Below the pieces are notes generated by a model. It ran no database searches, was not told the origin of the DNA, and saw nothing but the letters and a program-made list of their open reading frames with translations. Source: Tichowtungia sp964398915 (GTDB lineage Bacteria; Verrucomicrobiota; Kiritimatiellia; Kiritimatiellales; Tichowtungiaceae). From it: a stretch of DNA of 64,000 nt. Both the position numbers and the translations under genes were made by a program. Positions 43,850-54,800 of this stretch are shown piece by piece (within the stretch, counting starts at the first letter, position 1; every line of letters starts with the position of its first letter). Location of the stretch: contig CAYNOR010000001.1 of the NCBI GenBank assembly GCA_964398915.1, forward strand, positions 1-64,000, given 5' to 3'.

Positions 43850-45129
43850 TTATTTTTTCACAAACTTCTCTGCATACTCCAGAGAAAGCCGTTTGCCTTC
43901 TTCAATCTGTTTCGCTGGCAACTCCTTTAAACAAATGGACTGAAATTCTATCGCCATTTCGTTTCCCTGCTCCGCCGAAAGGCTAGTCCATGCGTAAGAT
44001 TGTACGTTGTCTTTGGGGACTCCGTTGCCTGAGTGATAACCGCTTCGGTCATATCTTCTGGCAAGCCTCGTCCGCCTATATAAAATGCCCCTAAAAAAAA
44101 CTGCGCAATAGCCTCCCCCTGTTCAGCAGCAAGGCGAAGCCACTTCACCGCCTCTTTGTAATCTTTGGGCACGCTATCCTCCCCAACAGTAAAAATGATA
44201 CCGAGTTTGGATTGTGCCTTCACGCACCCTTGTTCAGCGGCTAGACGAAGCCACTTCGCCGCTTCTTTGTAATCCTGTGGAACGCCTTCGCCGCTGGAAT
44301 AAGCAATCCCAAGCTTTAACTGTGCGTTTTCATACCCTTGTTCAGCGGCAAGGCGATACCACTTCGCGGCTTCTTTGTGATCCTGCTCAACGCCGTTGCC
44401 TTCAGCATAAGTCACGCCCAGAAAGAATTGTGCTGCTTCATACCGTTGTTCAGCGGCAAGACGAAACCACTTCACGGCTTCTTTGTGATCCTGCTCAACG
44501 CCGGCACCGAGAGCATAATTCACACCCAGAGAGCATTGCGCTTCTACATGCCTCTGTTCGGCGGCAAGACGAAACCACTTCATTGCTTCGTCGTCATCCT
44601 GCGGAACGCCTTGGCCACTTTCGTAGCAAACCCCCATCTGGTATTGTGCATCTTTACTTCCGGATTCAGCTTGAGCGAGAAGCTTCGGGCTAAAGGTGCT
44701 GGTATGAATCGGCATGAGCAGACCAACAGGATACTCATCTCGATATACCCAGACATGTCTAGGTTTCTCATCCGAGTCTTCATCCTCGTCTGACAGCCCA
44801 AAACAGAGCAAGTCTTCGGGAATATGCCGTAAGAGGAAGGAGATATATCCCCGAGCTAAGGTAAGATTACCCGGCCCAATATAATTCCCGTCCAGCCAGA
44901 TCGAGAGGTCGCTGAAAGCAAAACGATTACTAACCGACGAAGAGAGGTACTTACGCACCAATGCATAATTCTTTACTCGTTCCTGTTCGTCGTCCTCTTC
45001 TGCCCCATCGGGTGGTAGAGGATCAACACAGACAACCTGCTGATCAAGCAGGATGCACTTGTCTGTTACATAAATCCGACCGTCTATCTGGAAGCTTATC
45101 TTCCACTGAATTGAGTTTTCCGTATCCAT
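43850..45129 (-). pseudogene. Sel1-repeat protein, frameshifted near the C-terminus
   Basis: The N-terminal 150 residues have no known family; about six Sel1 repeats follow, each like DYKEAAKWLRLAAEQGYENA. The frame beginning at 45129 ends at 43948 after a run of non-Sel1 sequence (from about TEAVITQATESP). In another frame the same bases read GNGVPKDNVQSYAWTSLSAE, then QGNEMAIEF and a typical Sel1-protein C-terminus ending at TAA (43850-43852). Sequence has therefore been lost within the last repeats, probably by recombination between repeats, leaving a shifted frame. The start at 45129 (MDTENSIQ) is preferred over one 28 codons upstream. Confidence 0.75.
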
Positions 45130-45303
45130 AATTTTAAGAGCATAACACAAGCTGTCAACTACGTGAAATCTTGTGATTTCAACAGTATAATGGGCGGCGG
45201 AGAAATGAGACAATCGTTTTCACGGCAGAGTGATTGGAGGAAGGTAAAGAAATTTCGGCTGACTCCGTTGTATGTGTAAATGTGACTGCCCCCAGAAAAA
45301 AAT

Positions 45304-45357
45304 TTAAAAGATAGGATTGATGTCGTCGTCATCGGCGCTGTTCATAAAGTCGCTCAT
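45304..45357 (-). CDS. Micro-ORF (17 residues) after the 312-residue gene
   Basis: MSDFMNSADDDDINPIF followed by TAA. Its ATG overlaps the upstream stop (ATGA), the same tight coupling used by the two genes above it in this module. It may be a tiny peptide or the 5' stub of a lost third gene. The stop is followed by a T-rich stretch on this strand. Confidence 0.3.
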   Translation of the reverse strand: MSDFMNSADDDDINPIF

Positions 45358-46292
45358 ACCAACACCGGATAAAGGGCACTGCACAATTTTTGCAGAGCGA
45401 TCAGGGTGTCTTTATGGCCTTCCGCTTGCTCTGTTTTGGTTGAAAACGTGGATTGCTTTACTTTCGGCCCGTTAAAAATAGCCATTCCCGAACCGATTTC
45501 GAAAACCAAGTGATCAAACTTAATGAACCGGTCATGCTCCACACAACCAAAGCGTCTGGAGTCGGTCAGGAACAACTTGATATCACCGACCCCGCCGCGT
45601 GCCAGCCTTTTACGAATTGCTGCCACTCGATCCTGCGCATCGTGCTCTGACAGCCTGAGCGTTTCATCCCCGTACGAGGAATAAAGGGTCACATTGGTTT
45701 TTTTTCCGGCTCCATCCAGCAGAACGAAAAAAGCTTCCAAACCATTTATACCTTCACCATCCGCCAGGGCAAACCTATCAACAATGGTAATATTCCGAAC
45801 CAAAGCAGCGGGAAGTGCGAAACGCTCCTGCCAGAGCTTTTGAACGGTCATTCCACCGGTTCGTTTTTGAGACAACTCGTGGGCCCGTTCAAAAGCCTTC
45901 GAGTTGTCAAACTCCTGCAAATCGCTCAGTTCCACATTTGGAGCCGCCCGAACAAGCCCGTCGCGCAATACAGCTAAGCGGGTTTCTTCCAAACAGAGCA
46001 AATCCAGATACGGTTGTGCGGAAGCCAACGTCTTGGGATCACCGTCTAATCCAAGAACTCCTGACCATGATCCTCGGCAGGGACGGAGCCACGCCCGGCG
46101 CAGAATTTGTTTCCACAGCATCCGGGCCGCCTGCGGGAGGTTTTCAACTGCCGAGGCCAGTTCGGAACTTTCATACGCCGACGAGTTATAGACCAGCACA
46201 CCAAACTGCGGCCATTCACGCAACAGGCGCTTATGTTCGCCTTCCTTGGCATTTAACACCGCATCAGGATCTAATGCAAAACGGGCCAGCAT
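45354..46292 (-). CDS. Unrecognised protein paired with DUF3696-type ATPase
   Basis: A 312-residue protein of no family I can name. Its second half has alternating strands and helices: VRNITIVDRFALADGEG, VTLYSSYGDETL, then EHDRFIKFDHLVFEIGSGMA. The His-Asp-Arg and terminal strand/glycine turn faintly recall the phospholipase-D-like C-terminal domain of MITD1 proteins, so a PLD-fold effector is conceivable. Its ATG overlaps the ATPase stop (TAATG), so the two are coupled and probably work together. An ATPase plus a partner of this size is a common shape for defence modules, but no function is shown here. Confidence 0.5.
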   Translation of the reverse strand: MLARFALDPDAVLNAKEGEHKRLLREWPQFGVLVYNSSAYESSELASAVENLPQAARMLWKQILRRAWLRPCRGSWSGVLGLDGDPKTLASAQPYLDLLCLEETRLAVLRDGLVRAAPNVELSDLQEFDNSKAFERAHELSQKRTGGMTVQKLWQERFALPAALVRNITIVDRFALADGEGINGLEAFFVLLDGAGKKTNVTLYSSYGDETLRLSEHDAQDRVAAIRKRLARGGVGDIKLFLTDSRRFGCVEHDRFIKFDHLVFEIGSGMAIFNGPKVKQSTFSTKTEQAEGHKDTLIALQKLCSALYPVLV

Positions 46293-47683
46293 TAGAGACC
46301 CCCTGCAATTTCATTGAAGCCCTCTTCAAAAAAACCTCCCGGCCATTCGTCAATGAACTGCCCCTGAACATCAACTCGAAGATGATTCACGCGTATACCA
46401 TCAGAAGCTTGATCGACGTATAATACGGCAAGATCATCCAGCGAAAGCCGAAGCGCACAACCCTCATTCGGGATCTGCCCTTGGGCCGTTTCTCGAATCC
46501 GACGCAAAAGCCGCAAAATCAAATGCTCACTGTGTGTTTCTACAAGCATGATGCGATCATCCTGCACTACGCGCCCAAAAATAAAAGCGTCGCCCAGATT
46601 GCACTGTAGCGCCGGATGAAGGTGCAACTCTGGTTGCTCCACCGAGAATACTCGGGAAGGAACGGCTAAACCCACAAGCACCGGAATCAATTGAGAAACC
46701 CCCGTACCGAGATCGCTCGGGCGAAGCTCTATCCCGGTTTCATTTTCAATCAAAACGATTTCCCGACGAACAGGCCTCTTCTTTATTTCTTCCAATACTT
46801 TTTGAAGGTCAGATGAAACTGGTTTTTCGCACGGCTGTTCAATAAGGCGTTTTAGAAGTGAAAAAACAGAGCCATCCATATCAATGTTTCGACTATTTTT
46901 AATCTTAATTTGATACCTCAAGCCGATATTTCTAACAAAATAAGAATTTACCAGTTTTGTTAGATGTCCGTAATCATCTTCTGCTGGACCGTGACACATC
47001 ACATTAAAGGCTTTGAAGGCTCGGTCTATTTCTTTTGAGGAATGTCCTGTGATCGGGTTAACGTATTTATTCTCACCGTCGGTTTCTCCGAAAGAAAAAT
47101 CAGAAAGGGCGTGATACTTGGGATCGACCAATTCGACCCAAGCCTGACTGCCGTCCGACCAACTCGCATCCTTCCAGTTTTTCACATCCCTGCTCCGGGG
47201 AACTTTTCTTAAAGGCCCGATATGAATTTGATTGTTTAACACCTCGCTGATGAGATTCCCCGCGCCGAGACCCACCTGTGAAATCAAGTGGCTCATGTAG
47301 CGAAATTCATAATCATTGATCTCGTCCGGCATAAGACCCTGTTTTTCAAACCTTTTCCGATCTTCCTCCTCAACACAATGACAGGAAGCGTCAAAATGCA
47401 CTTCTAATGGTTTGAGCCAACTGCGCGGAATCGTAGATGCATCTTCTTCTGACTCGGGCTCTGAGTAAATGTACCCTACAGACGGAAAATCTAGGAATTT
47501 CATGAGTTTCTTCGTCAGTATATCCGTTTTGCATAGCACCTTAACTGCTGGATGCTGCGGGTTTAGATCAAAACCGAACCCGTTAAGGTTCAATATCCAT
47601 TCCCCCGCATGGACGGAATCAGCCGTTCCGCCAAGCCGTCCGCAAAAATCCGGCGGAATTTGACGCGGGCGCTGGATGCCCAT
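46292..47683 (-). CDS. DUF3696-type ABC/AAA ATPase, N-terminus (Walker A) missing
   Basis: The C-terminal part is clear: IHIGPLRKVPRSR, then SDLGTGVSQLIPVLVGL (signature), VFSVEQPELHLHPALQ (Walker B and D-loop region), LVETHSEHLILRLLRRI and the DUF3696 end DEWPGGFFEEGFNE. A normal member begins with a P-loop, GPNSSGKS-like; no GxxxxGK[ST] exists anywhere in this frame. The frame runs 31 codons into the end of the NE0113 gene, so the true start is later, perhaps a TTG near 47590 or ATG at 47503. It is either a 5'-truncated relic or a P-loop-less partner. The 3' end is coupled to the next gene. Confidence 0.7.
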   Translation of the reverse strand: MGIQRPRQIPPDFCGRLGGTADSVHAGEWILNLNGFGFDLNPQHPAVKVLCKTDILTKKLMKFLDFPSVGYIYSEPESEEDASTIPRSWLKPLEVHFDASCHCVEEEDRKRFEKQGLMPDEINDYEFRYMSHLISQVGLGAGNLISEVLNNQIHIGPLRKVPRSRDVKNWKDASWSDGSQAWVELVDPKYHALSDFSFGETDGENKYVNPITGHSSKEIDRAFKAFNVMCHGPAEDDYGHLTKLVNSYFVRNIGLRYQIKIKNSRNIDMDGSVFSLLKRLIEQPCEKPVSSDLQKVLEEIKKRPVRREIVLIENETGIELRPSDLGTGVSQLIPVLVGLAVPSRVFSVEQPELHLHPALQCNLGDAFIFGRVVQDDRIMLVETHSEHLILRLLRRIRETAQGQIPNEGCALRLSLDDLAVLYVDQASDGIRVNHLRVDVQGQFIDEWPGGFFEEGFNEIAGGL

Positions 47684-48630
47684 TTTCGGAAATCCTCACT
47701 GTCCATCTGCCGATTTGCCCGAAGTTGCGCACACCAGCCAACACCTTCCGACAGGCGGGAGAGAATCCGTCGAGCCGATTCTTCCACATCCGGCCACGCC
47801 CGGAATAGCTGTCCGGTTTTGACCCCTTGCAATAGCGTCAGCACAACGATGAATTCTCCGGGACTTAACAAAACAGGTTTTTCTCCAGTACGCATGATAC
47901 CGGCCTGCACATTCAGATAAATCTCCGGATAGTTGATGGGTTCCGGCGCGAGGCCCTGCATCCGCCGAACTAAGGTCATGTACGACGGCGGAACGCCGGA
48001 ATACTCTTTCTCATACCAGCCGCGTACCCGCACAAACGGGATGTCGCAAAGCCGAATAGCCGCCGCTTTTTGCTCCCGCTTATTCTGCGGAAACAGAAAT
48101 TCAGGATTCTGTAGAATGAATGTATCGTCAGCGAGGACATGACAAACCCGATCCTGCGATCGGCCCAGCAGCGTCATGCAGGCCATCAGCAAAGCGCTTA
48201 ACGTTTTCCGCCCACCTGCGATGGATGCAACGATTTCGGTGCCGGGCTGCTCCGTGTATTGCCGCAGAACGCCGAGAATAAAATTAGCAGCCGTATCGCC
48301 CTCTTCCGGAGTCCGGATGTCATCAAAATCTCTGCGTCCGTCGCCAATCACCCGGATCGAATCCGAAGCGCCAAAGGCCATCTTTCCCTGAACCGGAAGT
48401 TTTTCCTTCACCAGCACTTGGCATAGACGTTCCCATCCTTTTTGCTGAAGCAGAAATTTTTCTGAAACCGTCTTGCCGGTCAGCGTAGTGATGATTACGA
48501 CATGATCAGGAATCCAAGGCCGTTCCTGATGCGCCAGCGCCCAGACCGTTTCGGTCAAAACAGCAGGAGAATTCCCAATGGCTGCGATCAGAATTTTTTG
48601 AGGGATATTGGACAGTGCGTTCGGACTCAT
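47590..48630 (-). CDS. CRISPR-associated NE0113-family CARF protein (Csm6/ring-nuclease annotation)
   Basis: A 346-residue protein of the TIGR02584/Cas_NE0113 family. The N-terminal Rossmann-like CARF core shows IAAIGNSPAVLTETVWALAH, SIAGGRKTLSALL with Lys142 in the ligand-binding loop, and GRSQDRVCHVLADD followed by a proline-rich strand. The C-terminal 120 residues carry a helical winged-helix-like domain (LLSPGEFIVVLTLL). Such proteins bind or degrade cyclic oligoadenylate made by type III CRISPR complexes. No Cas10, Cas1 or array is seen in this window. It is the first gene of a minus-strand set with the ATPase and the 312-residue gene. Confidence 0.8.
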   Translation of the reverse strand: MSPNALSNIPQKILIAAIGNSPAVLTETVWALAHQERPWIPDHVVIITTLTGKTVSEKFLLQQKGWERLCQVLVKEKLPVQGKMAFGASDSIRVIGDGRRDFDDIRTPEEGDTAANFILGVLRQYTEQPGTEIVASIAGGRKTLSALLMACMTLLGRSQDRVCHVLADDTFILQNPEFLFPQNKREQKAAAIRLCDIPFVRVRGWYEKEYSGVPPSYMTLVRRMQGLAPEPINYPEIYLNVQAGIMRTGEKPVLLSPGEFIVVLTLLQGVKTGQLFRAWPDVEESARRILSRLSEGVGWCAQLRANRQMDSEDFRKWASSARVKFRRIFADGLAERLIPSMRGNGY

Positions 48631-48710
48631 GGGCTCGCAGTATAAACACCTTCAGATTCTTTTCAATCAGGAGAATAAGCCCGCCAGCCTTTTATTTATT
48701 CGTTGAGCGG

Positions 48711-48776
48711 GTCCAAGGTTCGGAACCTCCGCGTTCTCCGCAACTCTGCGAGGAATATTCCTTCCAAGGTTCGGAA
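48711..48776. repeat. Two palindrome copies in the intergenic space
   Basis: GTCCAAGGTTCGGAA at 48711-48725 and TTCCAAGGTTCGGAA at 48762-48776, separated by 36 bases of a CTCCGCAACTCTGCGAGG-type extragenic repeat. The remaining bases to 48836 contain a string reading, on the minus strand, like GACGGGATAACGGGATCTAC, another common extragenic repeat type. No CRISPR-like repeat is present. Confidence 0.6.
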
Positions 48777-48836
48777 GGCCGCGGCTACAGTTCCTCCAAT
48801 TCATCCTGTAGATCCCGTTATCCCGTCAAAAAATAT

Positions 48837-51800
48837 TCACCCGTTTTTGAGCGGACTTTTGGCTAGATTCCGGCGGATGCGTTTGATGGTGAGTCCGCCG
48901 CGCGGCTGACTGAAGTCTGCCGGCAGAATGACTTTGTTGTTCACCAGCGTTACGCCAATGACGCTTTCACAGGCCTGCCGCAGCATCCAGCCCGCCGCGC
49001 CGGTATAACCGCTCCAGATCATGCGGCCCGGATCGTGCACGGTAAGAAAGTCGGCACACTGCTGGTTCGGCTGTCCGCCGTAGTTTTCAATCTCCGCCCC
49101 TTTAGTGTGTGGAATGGCGGAAATTTTAAACCACAGCCGGACGGCGGCATCGCGGTAATACTGAGCGGTTTCCAGATCGCCCTGCGAGGCGAAGCGTTCG
49201 GAGAGCAGTCGGCAGGCGCGTGTGAGCCATTGAACCCCGTGTGAATACATTCCATTCTCGCGGACACCTTCCGGATAGGTGCTGCTGCGGCCGAGATAGG
49301 GTTTGGTATTTTCACGCAAAGCGGGCCAGCCCAGACTGATTGTTTTTTCGCTCTCCAGAATTCTCAGCGCGGTATCGAGCGCCATGCGGCTCCGCTCCGG
49401 ATTAACTCCGGCAAAGACGGCCCACGCCGCGCCAAGCGCGTCGATTTCCCAGTAACCGGCACCTGCCACACCAATCTCCGTGCCGTCGTCGTGAATGGCA
49501 CGCAGATAGCGATCGCCGCGCCAGACTTTTTCAATGCTACGCCCGAGCAGTCTCAGCTGCTGTTCGTAGTACTGGCGCCGTTTATTCCCGCTGCGCTCTC
49601 CAATGATTGGAAGAAGATTTTTCAAAACACAGGTGAGGAAGAAGGCCATCCAGACCGACTCGCCACGCCCTTTACTGCCGATTTCGTCGAGCCCGTCGTT
49701 CCAGTCACCCGTCCCCATCAGCGGCAGGCCGTTACGTCCCATTCGTTTACTTAAGACTAGGTCGACCGCCCGCATCACATGATGATAAACCGAGTCACTG
49801 CGCGGCGAACGTAACGGGAAAAAGCCCATGCCGTGTTTGCCCGCCGGCAGCGGCGCGAGCGGTGTTTCCGCTTTCAAATAACTGACCTGTTCATCGAGCA
49901 ATGTTTTGTCGCCCGTCATGCGGACATATTCTGCGACGCCCCAGCCGAGCCAGATCAGGTTGTCGCTGGCGTGTGAGCGGCTCAGAAATCCGGTGCGGCC
50001 ATCCTGCTGAAGGAAAAACCAGTGCGCGGCATCGCCTTCAGGGAACTGCTGCGCCGCATGCAAAATGAGCTGGGCGCGAGCCAGTGACGGATCGACCCAG
50101 ATCATGTTCACGGTGTCCTGCAACTGATCGCGAAAGCCGAATGCACCGGATGCCTGATAAAATCCTTTGCGCGCCCAGATGCGTTCGCTGAGCGTCTGAT
50201 ATTTCATCCATTTCACATAGGCATCAAATTCCGGGTTGCTTGTTTCAACCTTGAGCGTGGACTGCAATGCCATCCACCAGTCACGCGTGGACTGCAAACT
50301 CAGCTCGGCATTTTCCAGTGTCTGGAACTTTTTCACACAGGCCTCAGCCTGTTTACGGCTGTCGGCCTCGCCCAGCACAATCGAGATCACCTGCTCGCCG
50401 CCCGCCGGAATTTCAACGGTTGTCAGCAAAGCCGCAACCGGAAAATTATCTCCTGCATCCGGAGCGGGTGCTCCGGTTTCAACCAGCACAGGACGGGCGA
50501 ACGTGCGGCCCGCGCCGAAAAACCGGTCGCGGCGCGTTGCGAACTGTTCCACCGGTTCACTCATGGCGGCGAAGCAGGACCCCGTACGAAAACGGTTGCG
50601 CGGATTTTCAAAATAAAGCGCACCGGTAACGGCATCGCGCGCGATGAGTAACGAACCGGACTGCTCCGGACTGTGCGCCAGCGCGATCTGAAAATACGGT
50701 GCAACGCGCAAACGGCGCGGAGCAGCACCGATATTGCGGATTTTCAGAAGATAAATACCCGCCGGCTCGTCGAGCGGTACATGCACCGTCAGTTCGGTCT
50801 CGAGTCCGCCCTTCTGCATTTTGAAAAGCGCACTGCCGTCGAGACTGAAAAAGACGTCATGCACGGCGGTTTTATCTTTCAGCGGATCGTAACAGGGAGA
50901 GAACCAGTCGCCGGTCTGTTCGTCGTAGAGATAAATCGCTTCGGAAGGAATCTGCGCGCCGGACAGGTCGGCCCAGTCCGGCGTCAGCCGGTTCTGCTGT
51001 GCATTACCGCTGGCCGATGAATGCAGTCCATGATTCGTAACCGCGATCATGTGTCCGAGTGCATTGGCCATTTCGTGGTCGAACGGACGCGGAGTGAATG
51101 GCGTCAAGACGTGCAGCGTGTTGCCGTTATCGGTGTATTCCGTGTAATGGTCCGGCGTGCCCGCCGGAATTTCCCCGTGTCCGATTTTGGGCATACGCTC
51201 AGGCTGCTGCTGATCGTGAACCGGCAGAATCGTCTGCGGACGGAGATGTTTCATAACCATATGTGCCACCCGCTCTTTACGCTCACATCCGCCGATCAGA
51301 ATCCGATGAGTCAGCCTGCCGTTTGCAGAAAGCGGCGCATTCAACAGCAAGGCGCCAATCGGATCAAAGGTCGGACAGGCTTCTGAGTTCAGCGCTTCCT
51401 GAAAGGCCAGTGTTTCGAGCGCCCGCGGCGCCCAGATGCTTCCGGCGCGGCCGATGAAATCAATACGCCCGGTCAACACACCCGCAGGCGTATCCGCCGA
51501 AGCAAGAATTCCATAGAGCTTGGTACTGCGATGGAAGGCCGTCATCGCATTCAGCTCCGTGCTGTATGACATTTCCGGATAGAGCCGGTTGTACTGCGTG
51601 TGATTGCGGTCGGCCTCCGGACGGTTCAGCATCCATTCGAGATAGGGAACCACCTTCAGGTTGCGCTCTCTGCCGCTGAGATCTTCCAGCTCAATGCTCC
51701 AGGTTTCCACCGCATCGTCACGGCTCGGCAGCCGGATGATAACGGTCGTGCACACCTCGTTTGAAATATTGACCACTTTGATCCGGTCACTGTCACATTC

Positions 51801-54800
51801 GCAGGCGGACGGCGTGAAAATTTCTTTCGGGAAATTTCCAAGCACCGGCCAGGCCTTATTTGCCGCGCCGTTTTCGCCAACCTCGACCACAAAGAGAATG
51901 CGACCGGACGGATCGATTTTTTCGAACGCGCAACGGCTGATGCCGAATCCGTTTGCGGTCAGGAAGGAGTTGATCTCTCCACTCTTTTTCAGCTCCACTT
52001 CATATTTATTATTGATCAGTCCGAAGGTCTGTTCGGTCTGTTCCGCATGCCGCTCGCGATTTATGCGGCGCAAGGTGAACAGCAGCGTTACAACGATGGC
52101 CGCCACGACTGCAACGACCGTCAGATGGACCCAGCCGGGAGCCGTACCGGCCTGTCGCGCCTGAATGGCCGCGCCCGCACTGAAAACCTGCGCCCACTGT
52201 TCGCCCTTCGGCAGATAAAACGGAATCAGCAACGGAGCCCAGGTGGTGAAGCGTTTAACGCCTTCCGGAATAAAACGGGCCGTGGCTTCCGGGCCGACAA
52301 ACGTGGCGCAGCGTTCGTCAAGACGATCCACACCCAGAAATGAGAGATTGACCAGCGTTGCAACGCGCAGTCCCATGTGGTCGATCCAGATCAGCACCTG
52401 GAACCAGGCATAGCCGATGATCCAGCTGAATACGGTCAGGCTCCACGCGGTAAACCCGTTGGCGTCGAGTGCCAGACTGTTGAACAACGCAAAGAAGGTA
52501 CGGATGAGTCCGTCCTGATTATACCAGGTTGCATCAGCCATCGGACGCAGGAAGGTGAAAATCAGCGGAGCCATCCAGAGACCCCAGCGCAGAACATAAA
52601 CGGTGCCGTCCGCCAGGTCCGTTATCCCGGCACGGGTCACGATACGCTTGATAGACGAAACATCGCGATTCAGCAGTGCAGAAAGAAACGCTTTATTAAT
52701 CGCAAACAGCGGCGCGGCGATCCCCCAGCCGATCACGCCCATCAGCGCCTCATTAAAAAGAATCTTCGCGCCGCCGGAGGCCGCCGAAAGTTTGATGTGG
52801 CCCCAGCGGCTGATCAGCGCGGTATACTCGTTGGGTGCGGTGGTGCGCAGTTGCTGACAGCGCGTCACGATCTCTGCCGGATTCAGGCCGAAGCTGTTAT
52901 AGAGTTCAAACTTGGTTCCAATAATCGGAAGTTGCGACGCATCCAGATAAAAGCCGATGCCCGCGCCGATGAAGGCACCCAGCCCGCCCTCGACCAGATA
53001 GTAGCGCCAGGATTTTACACCGCCGGTTCCCCGCCAGCCGTACAGCAGGTCGCGGACAATACTCACGCCGCCGAACGTCGCCGCCCCGGCCACACAGCCG
53101 AACCAGATGCGCTGAGCCGTCGGCAGGCTGGAAAAATTCATACTGAGTCCGGTGGCAAAGGCATGGCCGAGAACCAGTCCGCGCAGATAGAGAACCGGAT
53201 CTCTATAGGCGCAGGCGGCGCGGCCGAAAAAAGACTGACTGCCGTCGAACGTTTCAATGACTGTTTTGAACAGCGGGAAAAAAGCAACGCCCGCCAGCGT
53301 GATCAGCAGAGCCGGATTCGCGCTGTAAAGATTATGCAGCCACGCCGCATTAACCAGCGCATAAATGGCCTGAAGCATTCCCATCAGAACGCCGCTGAAC
53401 ACCATCCCTTTTTTCATGCCGCGAATGGCGTCGTCCTGCGTCACCGTGCCGGAGGGCGCGTTGCCATGGATTGCGCCAAGAATCATGCCGGTGAACAGAT
53501 AAACAATACCCCATAGCGGGGCTTGCGAAAACATGGTGGCCAGAATAACGGCGACGGGACGCAGAAGCGCCGGAAGTGCCGCAACGGCCTGACCCGATCC
53601 AAGATCGGCAATGTACGGAGCCACCGTTACCATCGCTGAGAGCAGGAATAACGCCCGGTGAACTTTCAATGAGAAAAGCAGCCGCTCGCGATTGATCAAT
53701 GAAAAAGCGTTGGCGAGCAGTTCACCGGTGATAAAAATCAGCAGCATCTTCACCCCGGGATTGCCGAATGACTGCAATGACAGCAGCAGCCCGAAAACAA
53801 ACGGAGTCGCCGTGATCGTTATGCCGCCGATCAGCCCGAGATGTTTGCGGCGCATGGTAAGCCGGCAGACATTGGCGATGTGATAAATCAGCACAAAGAG
53901 CGCCGCGCCGAACCCGCTTAGCTGAAAGAATCCATCCAGCGATACGGGAACCTGCCAGAGAACTTCCTTGCCGGCCGCCGCGGCCAGCAGTCCGGGAAAT
54001 AACGCGCTTCGCAATGTTTCTCCGGCGAAGGCCGGACGCCCGGCCAGTGTAATCTTCAGCAGAAAGCTGATTGCCACCCCGGCGGCGGCAACATAAAAAC
54101 AGAACCAGCCGGAATCGAGCGGATTGATTTTACCCAGCGCGTAAACGCCCAGCACCGATGAAATAATCAGCACTGTGGCAACACCCAAAGCCAGATCGCG
54201 GGCCATGCCTTTCACGGCGATTTTCATTTTACGCCGGATCACAAACACCAGCAGACTCGTCAGCAGACTGAACAACGTCACCCCGCCCAGCCGGCCCCAA
54301 AGCGAGGCGCGCAGCTTTTGCCATAGCGGAAGCTTTTTAAACGTCATATCCAGCCGGATTCTACCCGCCGCCGGATCGTCACCTCCGGTGCGCTGAATCA
54401 GCAGTACCGTTTCGTTGAGACTGCCGATTTTTTTCCAGTCGATCAGTTCGCGGGCCGTATTCCAGCCGGACGACAGTGAAACCGGAAAGCGTTGCGTTCC
54501 GGATGATCCTTTAATCTCAACCGCCAGAGAAACATTGGCAAGCTGGCCTTCAGGAATGTAGAGACCCAATTGAATCACATCGATGGAACCGGCGGCCAGC
54601 GCGGCGGGATATTCCTTGGCCCAGACCCCGGCAGCCGTCTGCGCCGGAATGGAGTAGTCGATAATCAGTAAATCGCGGTTCAGCGGCGCTTCTTCATACT
54701 CACGGGAAATCGCAACCTGCGCCGCGCCGATATTAAAACTGCCCTGCTGCTTCGCGTCGATAAAACCGACTGAAGCAGCCTGACTGAACGCAGCCTGCAA

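Noticed and set aside
48631..48836. Possible CRISPR array beside the NE0113-family gene
   Set aside because: The space holds degenerate extragenic repeats and two palindromes, but no regularly spaced identical repeats with unique spacers, and no array was seen elsewhere in the window.
52377..53516. 379-codon frame opposite the GH94 protein
   Set aside because: Composition rich in Gln, Arg and His without motifs; it mirrors membrane-helix codons on the other strand.
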